DNA of 64,000 nt from MFD01275-c22 sp963705885 (lineage in GTDB: Bacteria > Actinomycetota > Actinomycetes > JACCUZ01), in assembly GCA_963705885.1 (NCBI GenBank), contig OY970120.1, positions 868,001 through 932,000 on the forward strand. Direction: 5' to 3'. A program made the translations under genes and the position numbers. Below, piece by piece: positions 7,946-16,962 of this stretch. Below the pieces are notes generated by a model. The model did not search any database. It had not been told where the DNA came from and worked only from the letters and a program-made list of their open reading frames with translations. The stretch's first letter is position 1. The number at the start of each line of letters is the position of its first letter.

Positions 7946-8182
7946 ATGGCCAAGCCACCCCCCCGCAAGCCCAAGAAGAAGGTCTGCGTGTTCTGCAAGG
8001 AGAAGATCTCCTACGTGGACTACAAGGACACCGGGCTGCTGCGGAAGTTCATTTCCGACCGCGGCAAGATCCGCGCCCGTCGGGTCACCGGCAACTGCAC
8101 CCAGCACCAGCGTGACGTCGCGATGGCCGTGAAGAACAGCCGAGAGATGGCGCTGCTGCCCTACACCAGCACCGCGCGCTGA
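7946..8182 (+). CDS. rpsR: 30S ribosomal protein S18
   Basis: The 78-residue protein has the S18 core VDYKDTGLLRKFISDRGKI and RRVTGNCTQHQRDVAMAVKNSREMALLPY. The N-terminus retains two cysteines, in KVCVFCKEKISYVDY. Some actinobacteria encode zinc-binding (C+) and zinc-free (C-) S18 paralogues; with cysteines in CVFC and GNC present, this looks like the zinc-binding type. It partners S6. Confidence 0.96.
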   Translation: MAKPPPRKPKKKVCVFCKEKISYVDYKDTGLLRKFISDRGKIRARRVTGNCTQHQRDVAMAVKNSREMALLPYTSTAR

Positions 8183-8196
8183 GGGGAGCCGACACC

Positions 8197-8646
8197 ATGA
8201 AGCTCATCCTCACCCAGGAGGTCTCCGGTCTCGGTGGCCCCGGCGACGTCGTCGAGGTCAAGGACGGCTACGGCCGCAACTACCTCGTGCCCCGCGGCGC
8301 CGCGATCCGCTGGACCCGCGGTGGAGAGAAGCAGGTCAGCTCGATCAAGCGGGGCCGCGAGGTCCGCGAGGTCCGCGACGTCGGCCACGCGCGGGAGATC
8401 AAGGGCTCGCTCGAGGGCCTGACGGTCACCCTGCCCGTCCGGGCGGGCGCCGGCGGCCGGCTCTTCGGTGCCGTCACCGTCGCCGACGTCGTGGCGGCTG
8501 TCCGCCAGGCCGGCGGTCCCGAGCTGGACAAGCGCAAGGTCGAGGTCGGGCAGCCGATCAAGACCGTCGGCGCCCACCAGGTCACCGTCCGCCTGCACCC
8601 CGAGGTCGCCGCGACGGTGGCGGTCGAGGTCGTGCCCGAGGCCTGA
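8197..8646 (+). CDS. rplI: 50S ribosomal protein L9
   Basis: The 149-residue protein begins MKLILTQEVSGLGGPGDVVE and has the RNA-binding N-domain signature GYGRNYLVPRGAAI, a charged connecting helix and a C-terminal domain (GRLFGAVTVADV, IKTVGAHQVTVRLHPEV). Starts 14 nt after rpsR with GAGGGGAG as ribosome site. Last gene of the operon; a strong terminator follows. Confidence 0.97.
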   Translation: MKLILTQEVSGLGGPGDVVEVKDGYGRNYLVPRGAAIRWTRGGEKQVSSIKRGREVREVRDVGHAREIKGSLEGLTVTLPVRAGAGGRLFGAVTVADVVAAVRQAGGPELDKRKVEVGQPIKTVGAHQVTVRLHPEVAATVAVEVVPEA

Positions 8647-8673
8647 CCACCGCCGCGGGCGCTGCACCGCGAC

Positions 8674-8713
8674 GACGGGTGCCCGGTCCCCGAGGGGGGA
8701 CCGGGCACCCGTC
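8674..8713. terminator. Bidirectional terminator after rplI
   Basis: A perfect 18-bp stem (8674-8691 with 8696-8713) closes a GAGG tetraloop, with TCTGTCTC downstream on the plus strand. It separates rplI from the convergent sugar-binding-protein gene that ends at 8727, so it can serve both strands. Confidence 0.85.
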
Positions 8714-8726
8714 TGTCTCAGTGGCG

Positions 8727-9734
8727 TCAGCAGCTGGACTGGTAGACCGCGTCCGCCCCCTCGCCGTCCAGGTTGTCCTGGGTGATGATGGTGAAGCCGG
8801 TCTCGATCTTGGCCTCCGTCGAGCCGCCCTCGAGCGCGGCGAGCGCCTGTGCGACACCCTGCTCACCGATGGTGGCCGGCTGCTGGGCGATGAGTGCCTG
8901 CACCGTGCCCGCCTTGAGCTGCTCGACCTGGGCCGGGCCCGCGTCGAAGCCGACGATCGAGACCTGGTCCTGCTTGTTGGCCTGGCGCACGCCGGTCGCG
9001 GTCCCCTCCGCCGAGAACAGGTTGGTCGCGAAGACGCCGATGATGTCCTTGTTCTTCTGCAGCGCGGCGGTCACGATCTGTGCCGCCCGCGACGGCTCGT
9101 TGCGGCTGTACTGGACGCCGAGGTACTCGAACGTCGAGTCGGCCTTGACGGCCTCCTCGAAGCCCGCGACGCGGGCGTCGACCGTCGAGACGCCCGGGTC
9201 GGTCGAGACGACCAGGACCTTGCCGCCGTCGGGGTTGAGCTGCTTGATGGCGTCGAAGGCCGCCTTGCCGCCGCCCACGTTGTCCGAGGAGATCTCGGAC
9301 ACGGCGAAGGACGGGTCCTCCACGGTCGTGTCGACCAGGACCACCTTGATGCCGGCGTCCGCCGCCGCCTTGAGCGGAGCCTCCATCGCCGTCACGTCGG
9401 TCGGCGCGACGAGCAGCGCGTCCGGCTTCGAGGCCACCACCGAGTCGACGATGGGCTTCTGCAGGGTCGGGTCGAACTTGGCCGGCCCCTGGGTGTCGAC
9501 CGACGCGCCCGCCTCCTCGGCTGCCGCCCGGATGCCGCACTCCATGCTGATGTAGAACTCGTCGCCGGCCACGCCCTGGACGAAGGCGATGCTGGCACCG
9601 TCGGACGAGCCGGTCTCGCCGTTCGACGTCGTGCCGGTGTCGCCGTCGTCCTCGGCCGACCCGCAGGCGGTCAGGGACATGGCGACGGCGATCACCGCCG
9701 ACCCGATGGTCAGGATGCTCTTGCTGCGCTTCAT
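8727..9734 (-). CDS. Sugar ABC transporter substrate-binding lipoprotein (Peripla_BP_4 type)
   Basis: A signal peptide with lipobox LTAC (Cys24) anchors it to the outer face of the membrane. The mature part, from IAFVQGVAGDEFYISMECGI, is a type-I periplasmic-binding fold of the ribose/fructose (CUT2) class, with VDTTVEDPSFAVSEISSDN, KVLVVSTDPGVSTVDARVAGF and FDAGPAQVEQLKAG. 335 residues; ATG 9734 with AAGGAG upstream. Its ATG overlaps the permease stop, and it is the last gene of the eight-gene sugar operon. The ligand is probably a ketohexose or similar monosaccharide, judged from the kinases and aldolases in the operon. Confidence 0.87.
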   Translation of the reverse strand: MKRSKSILTIGSAVIAVAMSLTACGSAEDDGDTGTTSNGETGSSDGASIAFVQGVAGDEFYISMECGIRAAAEEAGASVDTQGPAKFDPTLQKPIVDSVVASKPDALLVAPTDVTAMEAPLKAAADAGIKVVLVDTTVEDPSFAVSEISSDNVGGGKAAFDAIKQLNPDGGKVLVVSTDPGVSTVDARVAGFEEAVKADSTFEYLGVQYSRNEPSRAAQIVTAALQKNKDIIGVFATNLFSAEGTATGVRQANKQDQVSIVGFDAGPAQVEQLKAGTVQALIAQQPATIGEQGVAQALAALEGGSTEAKIETGFTIITQDNLDGEGADAVYQSSC

Positions 9735-10849
9735 GAGACTGCTCCTTCTTTCTTGGACGAGGTCGTGCGTCTGCTCCATGCGAGAAGCCCGGAGCGCCTG
9801 GACCCGCCACCGCGTTGTGCGGCGGCGCGACGAACCTGGTCGACGTAGACGGCCGCGATGAGCACGACCCCGACGGCGACCTGCTGCCAGAACGGCTGGA
9901 TCCCGACGATCACGAAGCCGTTCTGGAGCACAGCTGGGATGAACAGACCGACGACGGTCCCGAAGATCGAGCCGACGCCTCCGAACAACGACGTTCCCCC
10001 GATGACGACGGCGGCGATGACGTTGAGGTTGGTCTGGGTCTGCCCGGCGATGGCCGTGGTGCCGAACTGCGCCAGGGAAAGGATCCCGGCGAAGCCGGCG
10101 AGGCAGCCGGAGAGGGTGTAGACGAGGATGAGGTGCCGGTCGACGCGCACCCCGACGCGCCGCGCGGACTCCTCGTTGGACCCGATGGCGTAGGTGTAGC
10201 GGCCGAACCGCGTCACGTGCAGCAGCACGGCACCGAGGACGACGACGACGAGCGCGATGATCACCAGCACCGGCACCTGGCCGAAGACGTTGCCGTAGCC
10301 GATCTCGTCCTGCATGACCTGGGGCACGTCGCGGATGTCCACCCCTCGCGTCAGGATCTGGGCGAGGCCCAGCGCGACCCCGAGGGTGCCGAGGGTCACG
10401 ATCAGCGGTGGGATCTTGGCCTTGGCCACGAGAACGCCGTTGACCCCTCCCCAGACCAGGCCGGAGACCACTGCGACCGTGATGCCGACCGCGGCCGTCC
10501 CCCATCCCTCTCCGCCGACCCACACCATGGTCTTGGCGCTGATGACGCCGGAGAAGACGAGCACCGACCCGATGGAGAGGTCGATGCCCGCGGTGATGAT
10601 GACGAAGGTCATGCCCACGCCGAGGATCGCGAGGATCGAGGCGTTCTGGGCGATGGTGCGGGCGTTGCCGCCGTTGGCGAAGTTGTTCGGCGCGAGGATC
10701 GAGAACACGATGACGATCGCCGCCAGGACCAGGAGGATCTGGAAGGCCTGCAGTCGCACGAGGCGGCCGGCGAGCCCTGGGTGGGCTCCTTCGTCCTGGG
10801 GGTTCGTGGACACGGCTCCGGGGCCGCCGGGCTTGGTGTCGGTGCTCAT
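9731..10849 (-). CDS. Sugar ABC transporter permease (RbsC/FrcC type)
   Basis: Polytopic CUT2 permease of 372 residues. Typical segments are ILAILGVGMTFVIITAGIDLSIGS (membrane loop signature of RbsC-like proteins), IPPLIVTLGTLG, YAIGSNEESARRVG (EAA-like loop) and IAAVVIGGTSLFGGVG. About ten hydrophobic helices, with both ends in the cytoplasm expected. ATG 10849 overlaps the ATPase stop (ATGA), and its own stop overlaps the binding-protein ATG. It forms a homodimeric channel with the ATPase encoded just upstream. Confidence 0.9.
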   Translation of the reverse strand: MSTDTKPGGPGAVSTNPQDEGAHPGLAGRLVRLQAFQILLVLAAIVIVFSILAPNNFANGGNARTIAQNASILAILGVGMTFVIITAGIDLSIGSVLVFSGVISAKTMVWVGGEGWGTAAVGITVAVVSGLVWGGVNGVLVAKAKIPPLIVTLGTLGVALGLAQILTRGVDIRDVPQVMQDEIGYGNVFGQVPVLVIIALVVVVLGAVLLHVTRFGRYTYAIGSNEESARRVGVRVDRHLILVYTLSGCLAGFAGILSLAQFGTTAIAGQTQTNLNVIAAVVIGGTSLFGGVGSIFGTVVGLFIPAVLQNGFVIVGIQPFWQQVAVGVVLIAAVYVDQVRRAAAQRGGGSRRSGLLAWSRRTTSSKKEGAVS

Positions 10850-11604
10850 GCTGCCGCCTCCGTCGCGCCGGTCATCGCTGCGACCAGCCCTTCCATCGAG
10901 GTCTCGTTCTTCTGGTAGGTCGCGACCCGCCGGCCGAGTCGGAGGACCTGGATCCGGTCCGCCACATCGATCACGTGGGGCATCGAGTGGCTGATGAACA
11001 CGACACCCACCCCGTGGTCGCGCACCCGACGGATGGTGTTCAGGACGTTGGCCGTCTGCCGCACGCCGAGGGCGGCGGTGGGCTCGTCGAGGAAGACCAC
11101 CCGGCTCGCCCAGTAGACGGCGCGCGCGATCGCGATGGCCTGCCGCTGTCCGCCCGACATGGCGCCGACCGGGGTGATCAGGCTCGGGACGGTGGCCCCG
11201 AGGGAGTCGAAGGCCTCCCGGGCCTTGGCCCGCATCGTCCGGTTGTCCATGAAGCCCAGCGATCCCGCGAGGCCGGGCCGCATGATCTCGCGACCGAGGA
11301 ACATGTTCTGGGCGGGGTCGAGATGAGGTGCGAGCGCCAGGTCCTGGTAGACGGTCTCGATGCCCATCCCGCTCGCCGTGGTCGGGTCGTCGAGGTGGCA
11401 CTCCTCTCCGTCGAAGAGCACCGTTCCCGAGTCGGTCGCGAGGTTCCCGGACAACGCCTTGACGAGGGTCGACTTGCCCGCGCCGTTGTCGCCGATCAGC
11501 GCCACGATCTCGCCCGGGTAGACGTCGAAGTCCGCGCCGTCCAGCGCGGTCACGTGACCGAACTGCCGGGTGAGTCCCCTGGCCTCGAGGACGGGGGCGG
11601 TCAC
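10846..11604 (-). CDS. Sugar ABC transporter ATPase, single-domain FrcA-like
   Basis: 252-residue ATPase with Walker A GDNGAGKST, Q-loop YQDLALAPHL, signature MSGGQRQ, Walker B VVFLDEPTA and H-loop FISHSM. Most CUT2 ATPases (RbsA, XylG) are about 500 residues with two nucleotide-binding domains. The half-size form is known from fructose-type systems such as FrcA of Sinorhizobium, which favours a ketose substrate. GTG 11604 overlaps the aldolase stop (GTGA). Confidence 0.87.
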   Translation of the reverse strand: MTAPVLEARGLTRQFGHVTALDGADFDVYPGEIVALIGDNGAGKSTLVKALSGNLATDSGTVLFDGEECHLDDPTTASGMGIETVYQDLALAPHLDPAQNMFLGREIMRPGLAGSLGFMDNRTMRAKAREAFDSLGATVPSLITPVGAMSGGQRQAIAIARAVYWASRVVFLDEPTAALGVRQTANVLNTIRRVRDHGVGVVFISHSMPHVIDVADRIQVLRLGRRVATYQKNETSMEGLVAAMTGATEAAA

Positions 11605-12515
11605 GACTGGCTCCGCTCGAACCACGGGACGGCGCGCCCGTCGATCGCCTCGAGGCAGCGGTCCAGCCGCCGCTTGCCCTCGCCACGCAGGTACGACTGC
11701 CGTTCCGGCTGGGTCATGCCGACCGTCTCCTTCCAGACCGCGCGGCCGGCGATGAAGCCCGACGCCCCGCCCTCGTCGCACGAGACCTCGAGGACCCGGG
11801 TGAACTCGTCGAACGCGACGCCGGCGGACAGCACGGCCCAGGGCGACGAGATCGCCGTCGCGAGTCGCCGGCACGCCTGCGGGCTGCCCGGGTACTCCAG
11901 CTTCAGCAGGTCGGGCTGCAGCGCGTCCAGGGCGACGGCGGCCTCGATGATGGCGTCGGCACGGGCGCCGGCGTCGAGCTCCTCCCCGGGCAGCGCGTAG
12001 ATCAGGTTCTCGATCACCGACGGGACCCCGTGGGTCCGGCAGTCCTCGATGACCTCGCGCATCACGTCCACCGCCTCGGCGGCCAGGTCGGGGCCGCCGG
12101 CGGCGGGTCGGTCGGCGCGCAGCTGGACGAGGAACTTCAGGGCGTGACCGCCCTGGGCAGCCACCCAGGCCGCGCCCTGCTCGGGGTCGCGGTGGGTGCG
12201 TGGCTCGCCGTTGTGGTTGCCGCGGTCGGACGGCTCGGCCGCGACGAGGACGCCCAGCGACGCGCGCACCTCCGTCGGGACGCCCTCGAGGGCCGGGATG
12301 CCGTAGGTCGGGTCCAGCAGGAAGGCGCTCGCGGTCGACCCGAGTGCGGCGACGGCGTCGGTCTTCACGCCGACCAGCTCGTCCTCGGTCGGGTCCTGGA
12401 CCCCCACCGCGGCGTACATCCGCTTGAGGGTGTTGCGCTGGTCCATCGCCATGACGGCGAACGTGCCGTCGGCTGTGGCGATGTCGGCCAGGCTGCTGCG
12501 CTGGGTCGTGGTCAT
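11601..12515 (-). CDS. Class I aldolase of the LacD/DeoC type (tagatose- or fructose-1,6-bisphosphate-like)
   Basis: TIM-barrel aldolase of 304 residues. The Schiff-base lysine is probably in DLLKLEYPG, and PWAVLSAGVAFDEF resembles the phosphate-binding strand. MAMDQRNTLKRMY at the N-terminus is typical of LacD-like enzymes, which split ketohexose bisphosphates into two triose phosphates. Together with the PfkB-type kinase upstream this gives a ketose-6-phosphate to ketose-bisphosphate to triose route. ATG 12515 overlaps the FGGY kinase stop. A homologue on the other strand (17071-18087) duplicates the function or handles an epimer. Confidence 0.82.
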   Translation of the reverse strand: MTTTQRSSLADIATADGTFAVMAMDQRNTLKRMYAAVGVQDPTEDELVGVKTDAVAALGSTASAFLLDPTYGIPALEGVPTEVRASLGVLVAAEPSDRGNHNGEPRTHRDPEQGAAWVAAQGGHALKFLVQLRADRPAAGGPDLAAEAVDVMREVIEDCRTHGVPSVIENLIYALPGEELDAGARADAIIEAAVALDALQPDLLKLEYPGSPQACRRLATAISSPWAVLSAGVAFDEFTRVLEVSCDEGGASGFIAGRAVWKETVGMTQPERQSYLRGEGKRRLDRCLEAIDGRAVPWFERSQS

Positions 12516-13927
12516 GGGCGGACTCCTCGGGTGGGGTGGGTGGTGCGGGCTGCGAGATCGGGGCGGGCTGGGAAGCGGGTCGCGAAGTCGGTCAGGTCGT
12601 CGCTGCCCGAGACGGCGAAGGCGCCGACCAGGGCGGCACCGAGAGCGGTGTCCTCCTGGTGGTCGGAGAAGGTCACGTCGGGCAGGGCCAGGCGGCGCGA
12701 CCTCCGGACGCTGTCCATCCCGGCCCAGCCACCGGCGACGACCGTGTGTCGCGCCGGCGGGACCTCGGCCTCCATCCGGGCGACGACCTCGGTGAGGACG
12801 TCGGTGCTGTGTGCCAGGGCGGCCGCGAACAGCAGGGCGGGGCTGAGGTCGTCGGTCTCGGCGTGCACGGCCAGGGCGGACTCGTGGTTCCACGCGCCGC
12901 GGACCGTGATGGAGGCGGCCGCCGGGCCGCCGCGGTCGGGCAGCGCCATGACCGCGGCGTCGAGCCGGGCCCGGCCGGCCGCGTCGTGGACGCCCACCAG
13001 CGACAGGACCCGTCGCAGGACGAGGCCACCCCGGGTGCCGGCCAGCATGGTCGAGCGGCCGGGGAGCATGTGTCGCACGACGTTGACGCCATGACGCGCG
13101 AGGCGGTCCCGGGCGGCGACGTCGAGCGGGTCGTCCAGGACGCGGACCAGCGCCTCCGCGGTGCCCATGGAGTCGTAGAGCCCGTCCGTCGACAGGACCC
13201 CCGCCGCCACGGAGGCGACGAGGTGATCGTGTCCCGCGACGGTGAGCGTCGCCCCGGCCAGGGAGCGCGGCACGACGTCGCCCGAGGCCGTCCCCCAGGA
13301 CGACCCGGCCGTCGACAGTGGCGGGAGCAGGTCCGAGGTGGTGCCCAGGGCCTCGAAGATGGCGGGCCACGGCTGGCCCGTTCCCTGGTCGAGCAGCCCG
13401 GTCCGGGCGACGAGGGAGACCTCGCAGCGGCGGTCCCCGCCGAGCAGCCGGGCGACGTACTCCGGGACGTTGAGCCAGGTCAGCCCGTCCAGGCTCAGCC
13501 CCGTGCCGCGCAGGTGGAGCAGCTTCGCCACCGTGGCCAGTGCCGACACCGGCAGCCCGGTCCGGCCGGGGAAGGCGGCGCGCAGGTCTGCCGGGAGGGC
13601 GGCGATGGCCGCGCCCCCCCGGGGGTCGAACCATGCGGCGATCGGCCGGACAGCGCTGTCATCGGCATCGAGGAGGACGCCCGCCTCCGCCATGCCCGAG
13701 ATCCCGACGCTCGTCACCCGGGTCCCCTCGAGGGCCTCGACGGTGCTCGCGACGAGGTCGGTCACGGTGCGGGTGAGGTCGGCGGTGTCCATCTCCGTGC
13801 AGCCGTTCGCCAGCGGGCGCCACGGGGTGGGTCGCCGCTCGGTCCACAGCGAGGTGCCGTCGTCGGCGACGGCCAGCGCCTTGACGTAGGTCGAGCCGAT
13901 GTCCAGCCCGATCGTGCAGGTCGTCAT
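12512..13927 (-). CDS. FGGY-family carbohydrate kinase
   Basis: Actin-fold sugar kinase of 471 residues, with the phosphate-1 motif GLDIGSTYVKALAV at the start, GISGMAEAGVLLD, the adenosine-site motif VVAGGWAGMDSVRRSR and DTALGAALVG near the end. FGGY kinases phosphorylate pentoses, polyols and ketoses. In this operon it would phosphorylate the incoming sugar, with the PfkB enzyme making the bisphosphate. Coupled on both sides by ATGA overlaps. The substrate cannot be read from the sequence. Confidence 0.83.
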   Translation of the reverse strand: MTTCTIGLDIGSTYVKALAVADDGTSLWTERRPTPWRPLANGCTEMDTADLTRTVTDLVASTVEALEGTRVTSVGISGMAEAGVLLDADDSAVRPIAAWFDPRGGAAIAALPADLRAAFPGRTGLPVSALATVAKLLHLRGTGLSLDGLTWLNVPEYVARLLGGDRRCEVSLVARTGLLDQGTGQPWPAIFEALGTTSDLLPPLSTAGSSWGTASGDVVPRSLAGATLTVAGHDHLVASVAAGVLSTDGLYDSMGTAEALVRVLDDPLDVAARDRLARHGVNVVRHMLPGRSTMLAGTRGGLVLRRVLSLVGVHDAAGRARLDAAVMALPDRGGPAAASITVRGAWNHESALAVHAETDDLSPALLFAAALAHSTDVLTEVVARMEAEVPPARHTVVAGGWAGMDSVRRSRRLALPDVTFSDHQEDTALGAALVGAFAVSGSDDLTDFATRFPARPDLAARTTHPTRGVRP

Positions 13928-14973
13928 CTCCCCTCCCCCGTCAGCGTCGCGGGCCAGCCGGTGCCCGGCCGCGCGACCAGGGCCTCGACGTCGCCGACCA
14001 CGTCCCAGTCCCCGGTCGAGGCGGGCACGGCGAGCACGTCACCGCGGCGCAGGGGGAGCCGACCCGTGGCCGAGACGAGCTCGCCGGAGCCGTGCAGGAC
14101 CAGCACCGCGGCGAAGCCCCGGTCGACCCGGCACGACGCCGTCGGTGCGACGAGGTCGAGTCGGAAGAACGCGTCCGCCGCGCCGGGCAGGCACGGTTGC
14201 GGCTCCGGAGCGCGCGACCCCGCCTCGACGTGCCGGACCAGCCGGGCGAGGTCGTCGCCACCGAGCCCCCGGCAGGACACCGCTCGCATCGCGACGTCGA
14301 AGCCGACACCGAGGTGGGAGTCGTCCCGGGTGGACGTCGTCACCGACCACTCGAGCAGGATCGAGAAGTCGGTCGGCTCCTGCACCTCGGCGAGGAACAC
14401 GCCCTCGCCGATCGCGTGGGCGGTCCCGGCCGGGACGAGGACGCCGTCGCCCGCGCGCACCTCGACACGGTTGAGGCGGGAGAGCATCCACTCGCTGTCC
14501 TGCGCGTCCCGGGCCCGCGCCAGCTCGTGCGGGTCGACGTCGTCGCGCCAGCCGAGGTAGACCGCGCCGTCGCCGTCGCTGTGCAGGACGAACCAGGCCT
14601 CGGTCTTGCCGTACGGGCAGTCCAGGTGCCGCGCCGCGAAGTCCCGGTCCGGGTGGACGTGCACGGGCAGCCGCTGACCGGCGTCGAGCAGCTTGACCAG
14701 CAGGCCGGTGTCGGCGGGGCCGGACCGCGATGCGGTGCCCGCCTCGCCGCCGAGCCAGCCGGCCGGGTCGGCGGCCACCAGGTCGCGCAGCAGGTCTCCG
14801 TCGTGGGTCCGGGCCAGACCCGTGCGGCCGTCCCCGGACCGGGTGACCGTGGCCGCGATCCACTCCTCCGGCTGGCGCGGCGACGTGGTCTCGATGCCGC
14901 GCAGCGCCGCGATCTTCGCGCCGCCGCGGTAGAAGTGGTCGACCAGGTTGGGGGCCAGCCGGACAGCGCTCAT
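13924..14973 (-). CDS. Type I mannose-6-phosphate isomerase-like protein
   Basis: Cupin-fold metalloenzyme of 349 residues. Visible zinc-ligand context is LPVHVHPDRDFA, then YGKTEAWFVL, then VPAGTAHAIGEGVFLAEVQEPTDFSILLEW, the classic arrangement in class I phosphomannose isomerases. It interconverts an aldose and ketose 6-phosphate. Within this operon it probably feeds a mannose-type sugar, or an epimer of fructose, into the ketose-phosphate pool. ATG 14973 overlaps the lacI stop. It is shorter than housekeeping ManA (about 390-410), as is usual for operon-linked members. Confidence 0.83.
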   Translation of the reverse strand: MSAVRLAPNLVDHFYRGGAKIAALRGIETTSPRQPEEWIAATVTRSGDGRTGLARTHDGDLLRDLVAADPAGWLGGEAGTASRSGPADTGLLVKLLDAGQRLPVHVHPDRDFAARHLDCPYGKTEAWFVLHSDGDGAVYLGWRDDVDPHELARARDAQDSEWMLSRLNRVEVRAGDGVLVPAGTAHAIGEGVFLAEVQEPTDFSILLEWSVTTSTRDDSHLGVGFDVAMRAVSCRGLGGDDLARLVRHVEAGSRAPEPQPCLPGAADAFFRLDLVAPTASCRVDRGFAAVLVLHGSGELVSATGRLPLRRGDVLAVPASTGDWDVVGDVEALVARPGTGWPATLTGEGR

Positions 14974-15968
14974 GCGGGCGCCTCGATCTCGCCGGAGCCG
15001 CGGGGGACCAGGACGGCGTCGACGAACACGTCCTGCACCGGCGCGTCCACGTCGTCGAGCCGGGCCAGCACCCGGTCCATCGCCGCGAGCCCGATCGACG
15101 TCGGGCTCTGGTCGACGATCGTGACGCCCGGGGTGAGGGTGGTCGCCAGGGGGAAGTCGCCGAAGCTGACGAAGGCGACGTCGGCGCGGTCCGTCGTGTG
15201 CAGCGCGTGCGCGACGCCGACTGCGGCCCGCGGGTTGGCGGCGAAGACGGCCGTCGGCGGGCGCCGGCTGCTCAGCAGGTCGAGCACGACCTGGGCCGCG
15301 TCGACGTCTCGGGTGGGGCCCGGTCGCACCAGGTCGGCGTCGGGCTCGACCCCGGCCGCGGCCAGCGCCTCGTGGTAGCCGCGCAGACGGTCCCGCGTCG
15401 TGACGAAGCGCTCGTCGCTGCCGACGAAGGCCACCCGGCGGTGGCCGTGCGCCGTCAGGTGGGAGACGGCGGCGCGCGCGAGCCCGAAGTCGTCCACGCG
15501 GACCGTGTCGAACCCGCCGACGGTGGCGGCCCGGTCGATGGTGATCACCGGGAAGGCATGGAAGCGGCTCAGGTAGTCGTGGGGTCCCTCCGTCGGGGCG
15601 AGGATCAGGGCGCGGACCCGCTGCATCGCCATCCGTTCGACCTGGCGGCGTTCCCGCAGCGGGTCGAAGCCGGTGCTGCCGAAGACGGTCCCGAGGCCGA
15701 GCTCGAGGGCGCGTTCCTCGACGGCACTGGTCAGCGCCGCGAAGAACGGGTCGGCGATGGTGTCGATGACGACGCCGATCGTGTCGCCGGTGCCGGCCTT
15801 GAGCGAGCGGGCCAGCGAGTTGGGGACGTAGTGGAGGCGCTCCGCGGCGCGCAGGACCCGCTCCCGGACCGTCGTGCTGACGTTCGGCGCGCCGTTGACG
15901 ACCCGCGACACCGTCTTGATGCTGACCCCGGCCTCCGCCGCCACGTCGTACACCGTCGGTCGTCTCAC
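14970..15968 (-). CDS. LacI-family repressor of the sugar operon
   Basis: 332 residues with a canonical N-terminal helix-turn-helix and hinge helix: TVYDVAAEAGVSIKTVSRVVNG then YVPNSLARSLK. The effector domain follows, with VGSDERFVTTRDRLRGYHEAL. GTG 15968 overlaps the PfkB stop. The perfect palindrome TGACAGCGCTGTCA at 17016-17029 between the two divergent units is the natural operator, so it should repress both directions until the sugar or a sugar phosphate binds. Confidence 0.9.
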   Translation of the reverse strand: MRRPTVYDVAAEAGVSIKTVSRVVNGAPNVSTTVRERVLRAAERLHYVPNSLARSLKAGTGDTIGVVIDTIADPFFAALTSAVEERALELGLGTVFGSTGFDPLRERRQVERMAMQRVRALILAPTEGPHDYLSRFHAFPVITIDRAATVGGFDTVRVDDFGLARAAVSHLTAHGHRRVAFVGSDERFVTTRDRLRGYHEALAAAGVEPDADLVRPGPTRDVDAAQVVLDLLSSRRPPTAVFAANPRAAVGVAHALHTTDRADVAFVSFGDFPLATTLTPGVTIVDQSPTSIGLAAMDRVLARLDDVDAPVQDVFVDAVLVPRGSGEIEAPA

Positions 15969-16942
15969 GTCGCGGCCGCCGTGACGAGGGAGCCCAGCTC
16001 GCGCGCCCGTCCGGCGTCGACCCGCCCGGCGCCCTCGCTCTCCACGGCGGCGCTGGCGACCGCCACGCCGTGGCTGACCACCCGCCGCCAGTCAGGCACG
16101 TCGCCGGCGGTGGCCAGGGCCGCTGCCAGGCCGCCGACGAGGGAGTCGCCGGCGCCGATCGGGTTGCGGACCGTCACGTCCGGGGCGGGCACCCAGAAGG
16201 CCTGCGCACCGTCGGTGAAGGCGGCGCCGTGCGCGCCGGCGGTGACGACCGCCCGGCGGGCCCCGCGGGCCACCAGCTCGGCGGCGGCCTCGGTCGCCCG
16301 CGAGCGGACCTCGTCGCCGGGGCCGTCGTCGTGGGACGACTCGTCGACCCGGCCGTGCAGGAGCCCCTCGGCCTCGTGCAGGTTCGGCGTGACCAGGTCC
16401 GGGCCGTGGGCGAGCGTCGCGGCCAGGACCTCCCGGGCCGCGTCGACCACGCCCAGCGCGCCGCGGGAGCGGGCGACGTCGCACAGCCGTCCGTAGACCT
16501 CCTGCGGCAGGCCGGGTGGCAGGCTCCCGGCGCCGACCACCACGCGGGCGCCGTGGCGCCCGAGCGTCTCGTCGACAGCGGCGAGCAGCCGGTCGGCGTC
16601 CTCCGCGCTGGTGGCCGGGCCGGGCTCGTTGAGCACCGTCGCGCGCGCCGAGCGCTCGATGATGATCGTGGCGCAGCGCAGGTCGCCGGGGACGGGCACG
16701 GCCACCAGGTCGAGGCCCTCCTCCGCGGCCAGCGCGGTGAAGTGCTCGTGGTCCCGGTCGGGCACGAAACCCAGCAGCCGGGCGGCGAGGCCCAGATCGC
16801 GCAGGGTCCTGGCGACGTTGACACCCTTGCCCCCCGGGGTCACCCGGACCGTGTGCGGCCGGGTGATCGCGCCGGCCTGGAAGGCGTCGACGAGCAGCGT
16901 CCGGTCGAAGCACAGGTTCGGCGTGACCACCAGCACCGGCAC
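15965..16942 (-). CDS. PfkB-type hexose kinase (1-phosphofructokinase / tagatose-6-phosphate kinase family)
   Basis: Ribokinase-fold enzyme of 325 residues. It has the N-terminal PfkB signature GGKGVNVARTLRDLG and the C-terminal ATP/catalytic motif NPIGAGDSLVGGLAA, with the catalytic Asp in GAGD. Members phosphorylate fructose-1-phosphate or tagatose-6-phosphate to bisphosphates. First gene of the eight-gene operon: its ATG at 16942 faces the second aldolase over a 128-nt regulatory gap. With FGGY kinase and LacD aldolase it completes a two-kinase route to triose phosphates. Confidence 0.87.
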   Translation of the reverse strand: MPVLVVTPNLCFDRTLLVDAFQAGAITRPHTVRVTPGGKGVNVARTLRDLGLAARLLGFVPDRDHEHFTALAAEEGLDLVAVPVPGDLRCATIIIERSARATVLNEPGPATSAEDADRLLAAVDETLGRHGARVVVGAGSLPPGLPQEVYGRLCDVARSRGALGVVDAAREVLAATLAHGPDLVTPNLHEAEGLLHGRVDESSHDDGPGDEVRSRATEAAAELVARGARRAVVTAGAHGAAFTDGAQAFWVPAPDVTVRNPIGAGDSLVGGLAAALATAGDVPDWRRVVSHGVAVASAAVESEGAGRVDAGRARELGSLVTAAAT

Positions 16943-16962
16943 GCCTCCTCGGGGAGAGAATG

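Noticed and set aside
9815..10918. Long plus-strand frame opposite the sugar permease
   Set aside because: Asp/Glu/His/Gly-rich shadow translation with no domain; the permease on the other strand is clear.
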